Origin: Rhizobium sp. BK196
Lineage (GTDB): Bacteria; Pseudomonadota; Alphaproteobacteria; Rhizobiales; Rhizobiaceae
Direction of reading: 5' to 3'
Length of the DNA: 64,000 nucleotides
NCBI RefSeq assembly: GCF_014193255.1
Contig: NZ_JACHZB010000003.1
Coordinates: 744,001-808,000, forward strand
Part shown: piece by piece, positions 7,494 through 18,838 of the stretch
Position numbering within the stretch: the stretch's first letter is position 1
Layout: each line of letters starts with the position of its first letter
Program-made: the position numbers and the translations under genes
The notes under the pieces: generated by a model
The model's input: the letters and a program-made list of their open reading frames with translations, nothing else
Database searches by the model: none
Told to the model about the DNA's origin: nothing

Positions 7494-8570
7494 ATGAGGC
7501 TATTTACCTGCGACAATTGCGATCAGGGCATCCACTTCGACAACAGGCAGTGCGTGCGCTGCAACCATCGCCTCGGTTTTTTTGCTGGCGATCTTTCCAT
7601 GCACGCACTGGAATCGCGCGACGAGGCGAACTGGCAATTTGTCTCCGATCCGAACCGGCTTGTGCGGTTTTGTGCCAATGCGGGCCTCGATATCTGCAAT
7701 TGGCTGGTGGATGACGGCAATGATTTCTGCATTGCCTGCCGGCACAATCGATTGGTGCCGAATACCGATACGCCTGACGGTATCGCGCGCTGGCGGCGCA
7801 TCAGTCAGGCACAGCGCCACCTCTTCTATTCGCTGCTGCGCTGGAACCTGCCGCATCCCGACCGGCGGGAAGATCCGCAAGGCGGCCTAGTCTTCGACTT
7901 TCTTGAGGACACCGTGCAGAATGACGGCAATGTCTTGCCGGCCATGACGGGTCATGAGGAAGGGCTGATCGCTATCCGTGCGGCAGAGGCTGACGATGTC
8001 ACGCGCGAGCGGGCACGCGCGGCGATGGATGAGCCCTATCGCACCCTGCTCGGCCATTTCCGTCACGAAACCGGGCATTTCATCTGGAATAAACTGGTAC
8101 GCGACCGCAATGGCTTCGACGAATTCCGCGCCGTCTTCGGCGACGAGCGGCAGGATTACGGAACGGCACTGCAGGAGCGCTATGCGAATGGACCCGCTCC
8201 GGGCTGGCAGGAGAGTTTCATCAGCGCCTATGCCTCCGTCCATCCCTGGGAGGATTTTGCAGAATGTTTCGCGCATTATCTGCATATCGTCGATACGCTG
8301 GAGACGGCACGCAGCTTCGGCATGGCGATCGATCCGCGCGGGCATGAAGAGATTGCAGCGGAAGTAGATTTCAATCCCTACCGTGCGCAGAGTGCGGAAC
8401 AGCTCATCAGCGCCTGGGTGCCGCTCAGCCTTGCGATCAATGCTATCCAGCGCAGCATGGGCCAGCCGGATTCCTATCCCTTCGTGCTGTCCCCGCCGGT
8501 CGTGGCTAAGCTGGAATACCTGCACCGACTGATACAGAATGCCGCCAACGAGAAACAGCAGGCGGCATGA
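7494..8570 (+). CDS. Putative zinc-binding metallopeptidase with N-terminal zinc ribbon
   Basis: A 358-residue protein starting MRLFTCDNCDQGIHFDN. Cysteine pairs CDNC and CVRC near the N-terminus, and CIAC around residue 80, form rubredoxin-like metal sites. The catalytic motif FRHETGHFIWN (HExxH) lies near residue 190, and EDFAECFAHYLHIVDT supplies downstream Glu/His residues. This is the domain organisation of the family annotated as putative zinc-binding metallopeptidase in proteobacteria. Substrates are unknown and there is no signal peptide, so the site of action is presumably cytoplasmic. The start at 7494 gives the cysteine ribbon immediately. Its stop codon abuts that of rnhA. Confidence 0.88.
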   Translation: MRLFTCDNCDQGIHFDNRQCVRCNHRLGFFAGDLSMHALESRDEANWQFVSDPNRLVRFCANAGLDICNWLVDDGNDFCIACRHNRLVPNTDTPDGIARWRRISQAQRHLFYSLLRWNLPHPDRREDPQGGLVFDFLEDTVQNDGNVLPAMTGHEEGLIAIRAAEADDVTRERARAAMDEPYRTLLGHFRHETGHFIWNKLVRDRNGFDEFRAVFGDERQDYGTALQERYANGPAPGWQESFISAYASVHPWEDFAECFAHYLHIVDTLETARSFGMAIDPRGHEEIAAEVDFNPYRAQSAEQLISAWVPLSLAINAIQRSMGQPDSYPFVLSPPVVAKLEYLHRLIQNAANEKQQAA

Positions 8571-9023
8571 TCAGCCGACCTTCTTGCTTCTTTTGAAAGG
8601 CTCCATGCCCTTGCGGGCAAGCTCATCGGCACGTTCGTTCTCGGGATGGCCGGCGTGACCCTTGACCCAATGGAGCGTCACCTTATGCCTGTTGCGGGCC
8701 TCCTCGAGCGCCTGCCAGAGTTCGGCATTCTTCACCGGCTTATTGTCCGATGTTCTCCAGCCGTTCTTCTTCCAGCCGAAGATCCATTTGGAAATGCCAT
8801 CTTTCACATAGGCGCTGTCGGTGTAGAGATCGACCTCGCAGGGCTCCTTCAGGGCGCTGAGCGCGGAGATGGCAGCCAGGAGTTCCATGCGGTTGTTGGT
8901 GGTGTCCGCCTCGCCGCCGGAGAGTTCCTTTTCCACCTCGCCAAAACGAAGCACCGCCCCCCAGCCACCGGGACCGGGGTTGCCGGAGCACGCGCCATCG
9001 GTGAAGATATCGATGTGCTTCAT
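8571..9023 (-). CDS. rnhA: Ribonuclease HI
   Basis: This 150-residue enzyme cleaves the RNA strand of RNA-DNA hybrids during replication and R-loop removal. All catalytic positions are visible: D9 ([11 protein letters not shown]), E47 (NNRMELLA), D69 (YTDSAYV), H123 (KGHAGH) and D133 (ADELAR). The length is typical for RNase HI. The ATG overlaps the thrB stop codon (ATGA), so translation is coupled to homoserine kinase, a gene order common in rhizobia. Confidence 0.97.
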   Translation of the reverse strand: MKHIDIFTDGACSGNPGPGGWGAVLRFGEVEKELSGGEADTTNNRMELLAAISALSALKEPCEVDLYTDSAYVKDGISKWIFGWKKNGWRTSDNKPVKNAELWQALEEARNRHKVTLHWVKGHAGHPENERADELARKGMEPFKRSKKVG

Positions 9024-9985
9024 AAACTCAGTCCATATTCTGCCGGCGAGGTAATCCGGCGGTGGAAGCGCAGCTTGCGCAGATATTCCAGCGGATCCTT
9101 TTTTGTCACCATCGCCCCCTGAGGCGTCGTCAGCCAGTCGTAAAGACGGGTCAGGAAGAAACGCAAGGCCGAGCCGCGGGAGAGAATCGGCAGGGCAGCG
9201 ATTTCCTCATCACTCAACGGCCGTACGCTCTGATACCCTTCCAGCATCTGCATGCCCTTGGTGATGTTGTAGGCACCGTCCTTCTCGAAGCACCAGGCAT
9301 TGAGGCAAATCGAGACGTCATAGGCGAGAAGATCGTTGCAGGCGAAATAGAAATCGATGAGACCCGACAGTTCGTCACCGAGGAAGAAGACGTTGTCCGG
9401 GAAAAGATCGGCGTGGATGATGCCATCAGGCAAATCCTTCGGCCAATAGGCCCGCAGGAAATTGAGCTCGCTGCGGATCTCGTTCTGCAGCCCGGGCTCA
9501 ACTTCGTCGGCGCGTGATGCCGACTTATCCCATAGTGTCTGCCAGCCTTCCAGCGACAGGGCATTCGGCCGCGTCAGTGCAAAACCTTCGCCAGCGACAT
9601 GCATCTGCGCCAGCGCCTTGCCGACTTCACGGCAATGTTTGGCTTCCGGCTTTCTGAGCCACATGCCTTCTAGAAAGGATATAAGCGCGGCCGGCCGGCC
9701 CGACAGCGTGCCAAGCAGCGCGCCATCCTTGCGCGGCAACGGCAGCGGGCAGGACAGGCCGCCGGCCGACAAATGCTGCATCAGGCCGAGGAAGAAGGGC
9801 AGATCGCTCTTTTCCACCCGCTTTTCGTAAAGCGTCAGGATGAGCGGCGCCTTGGATGTGTGCAGCAGGAAATTGGAATTCTCCACGCCTTCCGCGATGC
9901 CCTTATAGGAGAGCAGCTGGCCGGCATCATATTCAGTGAGAAACCATTTCAGCTCGTCTTCGGCGATATCGGTATAAACTGCCAA
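9020..9985 (-). CDS. thrB: Homoserine kinase (ThrB, aminoglycoside-phosphotransferase-like type)
   Basis: A 321-residue kinase that phosphorylates L-homoserine in threonine biosynthesis. It belongs to the APH-like rather than GHMP-like homoserine kinases used by alphaproteobacteria. Features: N-terminal [16 protein letters not shown], the nucleotide-binding lobe, catalytic loop [14 protein letters not shown] (HxDxxxxN) and [13 protein letters not shown], which supplies the metal-binding Asp. It sits between ispH and rnhA on the same strand and overlaps rnhA by 4 bases. Confidence 0.95.
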   Translation of the reverse strand: MAVYTDIAEDELKWFLTEYDAGQLLSYKGIAEGVENSNFLLHTSKAPLILTLYEKRVEKSDLPFFLGLMQHLSAGGLSCPLPLPRKDGALLGTLSGRPAALISFLEGMWLRKPEAKHCREVGKALAQMHVAGEGFALTRPNALSLEGWQTLWDKSASRADEVEPGLQNEIRSELNFLRAYWPKDLPDGIIHADLFPDNVFFLGDELSGLIDFYFACNDLLAYDVSICLNAWCFEKDGAYNITKGMQMLEGYQSVRPLSDEEIAALPILSRGSALRFFLTRLYDWLTTPQGAMVTKKDPLEYLRKLRFHRRITSPAEYGLSL

Positions 9986-10050
9986 GGTGGGTATCTCACT
10001 GTAGTAGCGGTGTTATCGGGTAGGCAGGGCAGAGAGGGCAGCCCCTCACC

Positions 10051-11055
10051 TCATTCCCCGTTCACGAATGCCATGTCCGCCGTCGTCAATTCAAGGCTGC
10101 GCAGTTCGCGATTAACGAGGAAATGCTCGTTTTCCTGCACGGTTTCGGCAAGCTCGACGCGGGCATCGAAGCGGGTGCGGAAGGCCTCGATGATCTCGTT
10201 GACGATCACTTCAGGGGCGGAAGCACCGGCGGACAGACCGAGCGTGGCAATCGGGCCGATCTCATCCCAGTCGAGCTCGGAAGCGCGCTGCACGAGGATC
10301 GACTTCGTCGCGCCGGCCCGGAGCGCCACTTCGACGAGCCGCTTGGAATTGGAGGAATTCGGCGCGCCGACAATGATGAACAGATCGCAGCCGGGGGCTG
10401 CTTCCTTCACCACCTCCTGGCGGTTGGTCGTGGCATAGCAGATGGAATCAGCAGCCGGCGCCTGCAGCTTGGGGAAGCGCTCTTCCAGCCGTTTGATGAC
10501 CCCGGCGGTATCGTCGACCGAGAGCGTCGTCTGCGTGACATAGCCGAGATTATCGGGATCATCGGGCTGATAAACGTCTGCATCCTCGACAGTTTCGATG
10601 AGCGAAACAGCGCCTTCGGGCAACTGCCCCATGGTGCCGATCACTTCGGGATGACCGGCGTGGCCGATCAGGACGACATGGCGACCGAGGCGATTATGGC
10701 GCATCGCCTGCTTGTGGACCTTGGAGACCAGCGGACAGGTTGCGTCGAGATAAAAGAGGTTGCGGGCATTTGCATCCGCGGGCACGGATTTCGGCACGCC
10801 ATGGGCGGAAAAGACGACCGGCTGGGCACGATGTTCTGCCGGGATCTCGTCAAGCTCCTCGACGAAGACGGCTCCCTTGGCTTCCAACCCTTCCACGACA
10901 TAACGGTTATGGACGATCTCGTGGCGGACATAGACAGGCGCGCCATAGGCCTTCAGCGCCAGCACGACGATCTGGATGGCCCGATCAACGCCGGCACAGA
11001 AGCCGCGCGGACCGCAGAGCCTGATCGTCAACGGAGGTTTTGCCGCAGTGTTCAT
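10051..11055 (-). CDS. ispH: 4-Hydroxy-3-methylbut-2-enyl diphosphate reductase
   Basis: A 334-residue iron-sulfur enzyme making IPP and DMAPP in the last step of the MEP isoprenoid pathway. The three cluster-binding cysteines are visible: C20 in [12 protein letters not shown], one in [12 protein letters not shown] and one in [10 protein letters not shown]. Conserved histidines occur in YVRHEIVHN and [10 protein letters not shown]. The other MEP gene in the window, dxs, is 30 kb away. It may have its own promoter, since about 60 bases separate it from SURF1. Confidence 0.97.
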   Translation of the reverse strand: MNTAAKPPLTIRLCGPRGFCAGVDRAIQIVVLALKAYGAPVYVRHEIVHNRYVVEGLEAKGAVFVEELDEIPAEHRAQPVVFSAHGVPKSVPADANARNLFYLDATCPLVSKVHKQAMRHNRLGRHVVLIGHAGHPEVIGTMGQLPEGAVSLIETVEDADVYQPDDPDNLGYVTQTTLSVDDTAGVIKRLEERFPKLQAPAADSICYATTNRQEVVKEAAPGCDLFIIVGAPNSSNSKRLVEVALRAGATKSILVQRASELDWDEIGPIATLGLSAGASAPEVIVNEIIEAFRTRFDARVELAETVQENEHFLVNRELRSLELTTADMAFVNGE

Positions 11056-11116
11056 AACATATCCAGGTTAAGCTTCAGGGACCTCTAACCCAATATGGGT
11101 CGGAATTGAAGCGATA

Positions 11117-11869
11117 CTATTGCGCCGCACCTTTGCGGGGACGAAACCAGGAGATGGCAACGACAACGACCAGCACCGCAGCCAGCCCGTACCAGGTGAA
11201 GGCATATTGCAGATGGTCGTTCGGCAGATCGACCTGCGTCACGCCGCCGATCGGAAAGCCCGCCGGGTTGGGCGTGGAATCGGCATCGACGAAGAAGGGC
11301 ACGACATCAGCCTTGTTGAGATCCACGCTCGATGCCATTACATCGAGATCTTTCCAATAGAAGATGTTCTTCGCCACGTCATTGTCAGGCACGAGCGAGG
11401 AGGGTTTGCCGGGGAGTTTGGCACGCGCGAGGCCGGTAACCGTCTGCTGGCCGGTCAACTGGCCCTGCATACGCATTTCCGGCTCCTTGTTCTCATAGGG
11501 AACGAAGCCTCTGTTGACGAAGAGGTACCGCCCGTTCGCAAGCTGCAGCGGTGTATAGATGTAATAGCCGGTCTGGCCGTGCCAGGTGGCGAAGAAATGG
11601 CGTTCCTTGTTATTGATGTAGCGGCCAGTGGCAGTGACCGCGCGGTATTCGATATCGCCGCCCTGAGCGGCCATCGTCTCGATATCGGCAAGCGGAACCG
11701 GAGCTGAGGCTCGGCGCTCGGCAATATCTGCGAGCAGCCCCTCCTTCCAATGAAGACGCTCTACCTGCCAGGTACCGAGCGAGATCAGGATAGCGAATGC
11801 GATGAGAACGGCAGCGCCGGTAAACACCGGCAACTTGCGACGCGGGACCGGACTCTCGATGTCAGTCAC
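11117..11869 (-). CDS. SURF1 family cytochrome oxidase assembly protein
   Basis: A 250-residue membrane protein with the SURF1 arrangement: a helix at the N-terminus (VFTGAAVLIAFAILISLGTWQVERLHWK), a large periplasmic region including VTATGRYINNKE and YLFVNRGFVP, and a C-terminal helix (YGLAAVLVVVVAISWF) with a conserved Tyr-Ala-Phe stretch before it. SURF1 helps deliver heme a to subunit I of aa3-type oxidases, consistent with the cta operon about 1.3 kb upstream. It overlaps the DUF983 gene by 8 bases. Confidence 0.93.
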   Translation of the reverse strand: MTDIESPVPRRKLPVFTGAAVLIAFAILISLGTWQVERLHWKEGLLADIAERRASAPVPLADIETMAAQGGDIEYRAVTATGRYINNKERHFFATWHGQTGYYIYTPLQLANGRYLFVNRGFVPYENKEPEMRMQGQLTGQQTVTGLARAKLPGKPSSLVPDNDVAKNIFYWKDLDVMASSVDLNKADVVPFFVDADSTPNPAGFPIGGVTQVDLPNDHLQYAFTWYGLAAVLVVVVAISWFRPRKGAAQ

Positions 11870-12242
11870 TCAGGCGTCCCTCCCGAGCATTATGGCGATA
11901 TTGCATGGCGATGAGAATGCCTTTGCACCAGCGCAGCGCCAGCAGGGAAAGTATGATTGTGAGCGGGGCAAAGAGCAGAATGTGAACCCAGATCGGCGGA
12001 GCATAATTGACCTGCAGCCAGAGCACCGAACCGATAATGATGAAGCCGACGATGAGGATGACGAAGACGGCGGGGCCATCGCCTGCATCGGCGAAGGAAT
12101 AGTCGAGCCCGCAGGCTGAGCAGTGCGGCTTGAGGCTCAGCACGCCATCGAAAAGCTGCCCATGACCGCAGCGCGGACAGCATCCCCTGATGCCGGTCTT
12201 GACCGGATCGAGCGGTGGAAATTGCACGTTGTCTTCACTCAT
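11862..12242 (-). CDS. DUF983 membrane protein
   Basis: A 126-residue protein with an N-terminal zinc-ribbon-like part (GCCPRCGHGQLF ... CSACGLDYSF) followed by two hydrophobic helices (AVFVILIVGFIIIGSVLWLQ and VHILLFAPLTIILSLLAL). This is the typical DUF983 layout. The family is usually encoded beside cytochrome oxidase genes in alphaproteobacteria, but its task is not established. The start MSEDNVQFPP is preferred; 16 extra residues upstream look non-conserved. It is probably co-transcribed with SURF1. Confidence 0.9.
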   Translation of the reverse strand: MSEDNVQFPPLDPVKTGIRGCCPRCGHGQLFDGVLSLKPHCSACGLDYSFADAGDGPAVFVILIVGFIIIGSVLWLQVNYAPPIWVHILLFAPLTIILSLLALRWCKGILIAMQYRHNAREGRLSD

Positions 12243-12337
12243 GCCCGTCTCCCATGCCGACGCTTTTGCCGTCTGCCTTAACTCTCCCATAAAGTATTCG
12301 CATCCCGAATGGAAATGCCTGCGCGGTTTCGCCGCCG

Positions 12338-12434
12338 CATAATTCCTCAGATCGAAATCGATTCAGGGAATTATGTAGCAATTCAAAGTGTTACAGCGTC
12401 CTTTGCTCGTCTGGAAAGACGAGCGGCGCTGTAA
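12338..12434. repeat. RIME-like compound palindromic intergenic element
   Basis: Two hairpins lie in tandem. The first has arms CATAATTCC (12338-12346) and GGAATTATG (12367-12375) with a smaller ATCGA/TCGAT palindrome inside. The second has outer arms TTACAGCG (12391-12398) and CGCTGTAA (12427-12434) enclosing a perfect inner stem GCTCGTCT-GGAA-AGACGAGC. Two large palindromes in about 100 bp is the architecture of rhizobial intergenic mosaic elements. It lies 30 bases before the plus-strand kinase gene and may influence its expression. Confidence 0.7.
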
Positions 12435-12464
12435 TGATTCGCGCCAAACAGAAGAAGGAGACTG

Positions 12465-13106
12465 ATGACCAACGATAGCCATGCCGGACAGATCATTATC
12501 CTGAACGGCGCGCCGCGAAGCGGCAAATCCAGCATTGCGCGCGCAATCCAGGAAGAATTCGAGGGGCCGTGGATCAACCTCGGCGTTGATACCTATAATG
12601 CCATGACACCGAAGCGCTACCTGCCCGGCATCGGATTGAGGCCCGGCGGAGAGCGGCCGGATCTCGAAGAACTGGTGCCGTTCTTCTATGCAGCGCTTTA
12701 TGAATCGATCGCCATCCATGCCGGTTTCGGGCTCAACGTGGTCGCCGATCTTGGCCATCACGACAGCTATTCGCAGCCACTCGGCATTCTCGGCGACTGC
12801 GCCCGCCGCCTGGAAGGCTTTTCCGTGCTGTTCGTCGGCGTCAGATGCCCGATCGAAACGATCATGCAGCGGCGCGAGATCAACCAGGAAGGGCGCGAGG
12901 CCCTCTACCTGCGTGCTACCGAGGAGACACCTGTGCCGGAACCGGTGCAGCGCTGGCAGGACGAGGTGCACCGCCCCGGCCTCTACGACATGGAGGTCGA
13001 TACATCAGTGCTGACGGCGCTCGAATGCGCCGAGGCCATCCGCCACCAGCTCGATCTCGGCGTTCCCGAGCCTTCGGCCTTCGAGAGCCTGGTCGCCCAG
13101 CGATAA
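12465..13106 (+). CDS. Chloramphenicol phosphotransferase-like P-loop kinase
   Basis: A 213-residue member of the CPT family. The P-loop is at residues 15-22 (GAPRSGKS); an Asp corresponding to the catalytic position of Streptomyces CPT is D42 (LGVDTYNAM); ADLGHHDS and a VGVRCP strand follow. In Streptomyces venezuelae the enzyme phosphorylates chloramphenicol; most homologues in soil bacteria have no tested substrate, so resistance should not be assumed. A good GAAGGAG lies before the ATG. It runs against the surrounding oxidase genes and sits next to a RIME-like repeat, suggesting it was inserted there. Confidence 0.88.
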   Translation: MTNDSHAGQIIILNGAPRSGKSSIARAIQEEFEGPWINLGVDTYNAMTPKRYLPGIGLRPGGERPDLEELVPFFYAALYESIAIHAGFGLNVVADLGHHDSYSQPLGILGDCARRLEGFSVLFVGVRCPIETIMQRREINQEGREALYLRATEETPVPEPVQRWQDEVHRPGLYDMEVDTSVLTALECAEAIRHQLDLGVPEPSAFESLVAQR

Positions 13107-13129
13107 GCCGAGAACCATTTAAGTAAAGA

Positions 13130-13159
13130 AAAAGGCGGGGCCGATGGCGCCCGCCTTTT
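13130..13159. terminator. Bidirectional terminator between the kinase gene and ctaE
   Basis: Perfect 10-bp arms AAAAGGCGGG (13130-13139) and CCCGCCTTTT (13150-13159) around a 10-base loop give a hairpin with A/T tails on both sides. It lies 23 bases after the plus-strand kinase stop and 21 bases after the minus-strand ctaE stop, so it can end both transcripts. Confidence 0.88.
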
Positions 13160-13180
13160 CTGATTTCTATCCGGCCTCGA

Positions 13181-14059
13181 TCAGCCCGCAGCGACCGGAG
13201 CACCCCAGCCGCCCCAGACATAGATGCAGAAGAACAGGAACAGCCAGACGACGTCGACGAAGTGCCAGTACCAGGCAGCCGCTTCGAAGCCGAAGTGCTG
13301 CTTTGGCGTAAAGTCGCCGCGCAACGCCCTGATGAGGCAGACCAGCAGGAAGATGGTGCCGACCAGAACGTGGAAGCCGTGGAAACCGGTCGCCATGAAG
13401 AAGGTCGCGCCGTAGATCGAGTTGCGGAACTCGAACGGAGCGTGAGCATATTCATAGGCCTGGACGGAGGAGAAGAGAACGCCGAGCAGGACCGTCAACG
13501 TCAGGCCCTGAATAAGGCCCTTGCGGTCGTTGTGCAGGAGAGCGTGGTGAGCCCAGGTCACGGTCGTGCCCGACAGCAGCAGGATGACGGTGTTATAGAT
13601 CGGCAGGTGCCATGGATCGAGAACTTCGATGCCCTTCGGCGGCCAGACACCACCGGTATAGGCTAGGCGCGAAGCCTGGATGGCTTCATGCGGATAGAGG
13701 CTGGCGTCGAAATAGGCCCAGAACCAGGCTACGAAGAACATCACTTCCGAAGCGATGAACATGATCATGCCGTAACGCAGGTGCAGCGATACGACGCGCG
13801 TATGAGCACCCTCATGAGCTTCCTTCACGGTGTCGGACCACCAGCCGTACATGACGTAGAAAACGACAGCCAGGCCGATGAAGAAGACCCACGGCTGAGC
13901 CCATTCGATACCGAAAACATGCAGCGAGCCGCCGTTCAGGTAGCGCATGTAGCCGACGCCGCCAAAGGCCATCAGGAATGCGCCGAGCGAGGCCAGTATC
14001 GGCCATGGGCTCGGAGCTATGATGTGATAGTCGTGATTCTTCTGATGAGCATCGGCCAT
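13181..14059 (-). CDS. ctaE: Cytochrome c oxidase subunit III
   Basis: A 292-residue, seven-helix inner-membrane subunit of the aa3-type oxidase. The start MADAHQKNHDYHI is followed by PSPWPILAS, and the family pattern FIASEVMFFVAWFWAYFDASL is present; later FHGFHVLVGTIFLLVCL and the C-terminal FVDVVWLFLFFCIYVWGG are typical. Subunit III stabilises the catalytic core and proton uptake. It is the last gene of the cta operon, ended by the hairpin at 13130. An in-frame start 19 codons earlier exists but would overlap the intergenic ribosome-binding region. Confidence 0.96.
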   Translation of the reverse strand: MADAHQKNHDYHIIAPSPWPILASLGAFLMAFGGVGYMRYLNGGSLHVFGIEWAQPWVFFIGLAVVFYVMYGWWSDTVKEAHEGAHTRVVSLHLRYGMIMFIASEVMFFVAWFWAYFDASLYPHEAIQASRLAYTGGVWPPKGIEVLDPWHLPIYNTVILLLSGTTVTWAHHALLHNDRKGLIQGLTLTVLLGVLFSSVQAYEYAHAPFEFRNSIYGATFFMATGFHGFHVLVGTIFLLVCLIRALRGDFTPKQHFGFEAAAWYWHFVDVVWLFLFFCIYVWGGWGAPVAAG

Positions 14060-14116
14060 GTCAGATCCCCGGTGTCTTCCTTCTCCGCTTCCGGCAATGC
14101 CGGAAACACTCCTCAA

Positions 14117-14722
14117 TCAAAGTTTCTTTTCAGTCTTTTCCGTTCCACCTTCATTCGAAGCCACCGGCTTCGGACCGTCTTTGGGGTAGAACGTATACGA
14201 AAGCGTGACCGTGCGAATGCTTTTCGATTCAGCGGCCTTGGTAATTTCCGGATCGATGTAGAATACGACCGGCATTTCAAGCTTTTCGCCCGGCTTCAGG
14301 TCTGTCTCATTAAAGCAGAAACATTGCACCTTGTTGAAATAGGCGCCCGCCTCGCCCGGCGTCACGTTGAAGACCGCCTGGCCGCGCTGGGTTTCGTTGG
14401 AACGGTTTTCGGCGATGAAATTGACCTGGATGGTCTCGCCGATCTTCGGATTGACCTCGCGCTCCACCGGCTTGAATTCCCATTGCAGGCCGGGAGCGAC
14501 GTTGGCGTCGAAGGTGACGCGCATCGTCCGGTCAAGAATGACGCTCGAGACCTGATCCACACGCTGCGTCGTGCCGTTATAGCCGGTCACCTGACAGAAG
14601 AGCCGGTAGAGCGGCACGGCAGCATAGCTCATGGCGCCCATACCGACGACGAAGCTCAGGCACATGAAGACGACGGCAGCATTGTTGCGCGGCTTCTTCG
14701 GTGCGTTGACGGCGTCGCTCAT
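14117..14722 (-). CDS. ctaG: Cytochrome c oxidase assembly protein CtaG/Cox11
   Basis: A 201-residue copper chaperone, anchored by one N-terminal helix ([23 protein letters not shown]) with a periplasmic beta-domain. It inserts copper into the CuB site of subunit I. The copper-binding pair is visible in [15 protein letters not shown]. The start [14 protein letters not shown] lies just after the small CoxF stop codon. A C-terminal Lys/Glu-rich tail (KTEKKL) follows the domain. Confidence 0.96.
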   Translation of the reverse strand: MSDAVNAPKKPRNNAAVVFMCLSFVVGMGAMSYAAVPLYRLFCQVTGYNGTTQRVDQVSSVILDRTMRVTFDANVAPGLQWEFKPVEREVNPKIGETIQVNFIAENRSNETQRGQAVFNVTPGEAGAYFNKVQCFCFNETDLKPGEKLEMPVVFYIDPEITKAAESKSIRTVTLSYTFYPKDGPKPVASNEGGTEKTEKKL

Positions 14723-14726
14723 TCCG

Positions 14727-14864
14727 TCACCCCGCATGTCCCAGGAACTTGACGATGGTGATGGTGTAGAAAAGAATCACCAGACCGGCGAGCGCGACAC
14801 CCAGTGCGATGTTGCGATTGCGGCGCGACTTGCGCTGCGCTTCGGTAAGCTTGACCAGCTCCAT
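14727..14864 (-). CDS. coxF: CoxF-like small membrane protein of the oxidase operon
   Basis: A 45-residue protein with a basic N-terminal segment ([18 protein letters not shown]) and one membrane helix ([20 protein letters not shown]) ending KFLGHAG. AGGAGG lies about 9 bases before the ATG, and the ATG shares a base with the ctaB stop (TGATG). Small proteins in this position, between ctaB and ctaG, are annotated CoxF in rhizobia and Bradyrhizobium; a role in oxidase assembly is assumed from position only. Confidence 0.85.
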   Translation of the reverse strand: MELVKLTEAQRKSRRNRNIALGVALAGLVILFYTITIVKFLGHAG

Positions 14865-15823
14865 CAGAATGAGCCTCCTGCATACGAAACCAGCATGGCC
14901 ACCAGCCGGTCGAGCAACAGCGCGGAGAACACGGCGAAGAGGTAGAAGATCGAGAATCCGAACAGCTTCTTCGCCGGGATCATCTTCAGATCGCCGTCGG
15001 GCATACGCCAGACGGCGATGGAACAGTATATGAAGACCACACCGAGTGCTGCGGCGACGACCCCATAGCCGACGCTGGCAAAGCCGAGGAAGGTCGGCAG
15101 CACCGCGCAGACAGCAGTTAGCATGGCATAGGCGACGATCTGATGCTTGGTGGTGCGCTCACCCGATACGTTCGGAAGCATCGGCACACCGACGGCTTCG
15201 TAATCCCGCATCTTGAAGAGCGCGAGCGCCCAGAAATGGGCCGGCGTCCACAGGAAGATGATGAGGAAGAGGACCGTGCTTTCGATCGTGATGGAATTGG
15301 TTACACAGGCCCAGCCGATCATCGGCGGGAAAGCGCCGGCCGCGCCACCGATGACGATGTTCTGCGGCGTCGAGCGCTTCAGCCACATCGTGTAGATGAC
15401 GACATAGAAGAAGATCGTGAACGCGAGGATAAAGGCCGACAGCCAGTTGACCGCAAGGCCGAGGATCGCCACCGAGAAACAGGAGAGAACGAGGCCGAAG
15501 GCCAGCGCTTCCTTGGGCAGGATGCGTCCGGCCGGGATCGGGCGCTTGGCGGTGCGGCTCATGACGGCGTCGATGTCGGCGTCATACCACATGTTCAAAG
15601 CACCGGACGCCCCTGCGCCAACGGCAATGCAGAGGATGGCGGTCAGGCCGAGGATCGGATTGATGTGACCCGGCGCCAGCACCAGGCCGGCAAAGGCCGT
15701 GAAGACCACGAGCGACATGACTCGCGGTTTCAGAAGCTCGAAATAATCGCGCGCGCTAGCTTCCGACAAGCGAAAATCCCCGTCGTTTGCAAGAGCCTCG
15801 TGATTGTCGAAAACCGTCATCAT
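14864..15823 (-). CDS. ctaB: Protoheme IX farnesyltransferase (heme O synthase)
   Basis: A 319-residue UbiA-family prenyltransferase with about nine helices. It attaches a farnesyl group to heme B to form heme O, the precursor of heme A in aa3 oxidase. The conserved Asp-rich motif is [19 protein letters not shown]; a second polar loop is [14 protein letters not shown]. It follows ctaD by 62 bases and overlaps the CoxF-like gene by one base. Confidence 0.96.
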   Translation of the reverse strand: MMTVFDNHEALANDGDFRLSEASARDYFELLKPRVMSLVVFTAFAGLVLAPGHINPILGLTAILCIAVGAGASGALNMWYDADIDAVMSRTAKRPIPAGRILPKEALAFGLVLSCFSVAILGLAVNWLSAFILAFTIFFYVVIYTMWLKRSTPQNIVIGGAAGAFPPMIGWACVTNSITIESTVLFLIIFLWTPAHFWALALFKMRDYEAVGVPMLPNVSGERTTKHQIVAYAMLTAVCAVLPTFLGFASVGYGVVAAALGVVFIYCSIAVWRMPDGDLKMIPAKKLFGFSIFYLFAVFSALLLDRLVAMLVSYAGGSF

Positions 15824-15885
15824 TCAGTCCTGAATTCCTCAATCGCCAGACGCCGCAGAAGCCTGCAGCGTCTGGATCCGGCATT

Positions 15886-17601
<1,716 letters not shown>

Positions 17602-17606
17602 CTATC

Positions 17607-18500
17607 TTACTTTGCGACGTTTTCAGCGACATCGACGGTCTTTGCAGGACCATCGGCAGCGGCGATCAGTGTCTTGTAGGCGCCGGGCAAGTCGCTGGCG
17701 GCCGTGGTCAGCCACTGCTTGTACTTGTCCTCGGAGACGACGCGGATAGCGATCGGCATGAACGCATGGTCCTTGCCGCAAAGCTCGGAACACTGGCCGT
17801 AGAAGAGGCCTTCGCGCTCGGCGCGGAACCAGGTTTCGTTGAGACGGCCCGGAACCGCGTCGATCTTGATGCCGAAGGACGGCATGGCAAAAGCGTGGAT
17901 AACGTCGGTCGGCGCGGCAGTGACGAGAACACGAACGGTCTTGTTGACCGGCAACACCAGCTCATTGTCGACGGCCAGAAGACGCGGATAGACAGCAAGA
18001 TCGGCCTTGCCCGCAGCAGCGCGATCCGGTTCCTTCAGAAGATAGGAGTCGAAGGCGACAGGCGTTTCGCCCGAGCCTTCATATTCATAGTTCCACTGCC
18101 ACTGGGTCGCGGTCGCCTTGATGGTCACGTCAGGGTTTTCCGGCAGCGTCAGCTGCGCAGTGAGCAGGTTGAAAGAGGGAACGGCGAGAAAGAGAAGCAC
18201 GAGGACCGGTCCCACAGTCCAGATGACTTCGATCAGCGTGTTATGGCTCGTCCTGGAGGGAACCGGGTTTGCAGAAGCCCGGAACTTGAAACAGACGACC
18301 AGGATGAGAACGAGAACGAACAGCGTGATCGGAACGATGAACCACAGCGTGTATTGTTCGAACCAGTGGATCTCCCGCATGATCGGCGTCGCTGCCGGCT
18401 GCAGGGTGGCCTGCCACGGCGTCGGCTGATCGGCATATGTGCCGGAAGCAAAAAGCAGACAGACCAGCGCGGTCAGAGCTGCAAAAGCCTTCTTAATCAC
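17607..18500 (-). CDS. ctaC: Cytochrome c oxidase subunit II
   Basis: The 297-residue copper-A subunit that receives electrons from cytochrome c. A signal peptide (residues 1-23, ending GTYA-D) is followed by two helices (LWFIVPITLFVLVLILVVCF and VIWTVGPVLVLLFLAVPSF) and a periplasmic cupredoxin domain. CuA ligands are visible: VIHAFAMPSF and CSELCGKDHAFMP (two Cys, His, Met). The start is a GTG with GGGAG about 8 bases upstream. It is the first gene of the oxidase operon, so the promoter must lie in the 338 bases upstream. Confidence 0.96.
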   Translation of the reverse strand: MIKKAFAALTALVCLLFASGTYADQPTPWQATLQPAATPIMREIHWFEQYTLWFIVPITLFVLVLILVVCFKFRASANPVPSRTSHNTLIEVIWTVGPVLVLLFLAVPSFNLLTAQLTLPENPDVTIKATATQWQWNYEYEGSGETPVAFDSYLLKEPDRAAAGKADLAVYPRLLAVDNELVLPVNKTVRVLVTAAPTDVIHAFAMPSFGIKIDAVPGRLNETWFRAEREGLFYGQCSELCGKDHAFMPIAIRVVSEDKYKQWLTTAASDLPGAYKTLIAAADGPAKTVDVAENVAK

Positions 18501-18838
18501 CTTGTAATCTCCCTCGAGCGCTGATCTACATCAAATCGGACGCAGAATCCTTGCCATCTTCTGCGCTTCAAACCACAGTTTGGCATCCGCCGCAACAGGC
18601 AGAAGCAATTGTCTATGCGGCATTTTTGCTTAAAGACTGCCTGCTCGGCGGCGGCAAAACATTGCAAGCTTTTCATCAGCATACGAAAAACGCGCTTCAG
18701 GGCCAATCCGCCTGCCGCACATTCTTTTGGCGAGGTCCTATTTCTGCCGCAGTCCCCCGGTTTTCACGGGTTGGGGCTTTTCATTTTCCGTGGGCAGCTT
18801 CAACAATAGCGGCAATGATTCGATATCCAGAGGTTTTC
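18501..18838. other. Divergent control region between ctaC and ialB
   Basis: This 338-base stretch separates the divergent ctaC and ialB genes and must hold both promoters. I find no convincing sigma-70 or EcfG promoter, and only a weak 6-bp stem (18589-18594 with 18616-18621). Possible reading frames inside it lack ribosome-binding sites. Confidence 0.5.

Noticed and set aside
13688..14752. 354-codon open frame opposite ctaE and ctaG
   Set aside because: It spans two real genes and their intergenic gap on the other strand, and its product shows no coherent motif.
18589..18627. Possible terminator GCCGCA/TGCGGC with following T-run
   Set aside because: The stem is only 6 bp with a 21-base loop, and no plus-strand gene lies upstream, so chance is more likely.
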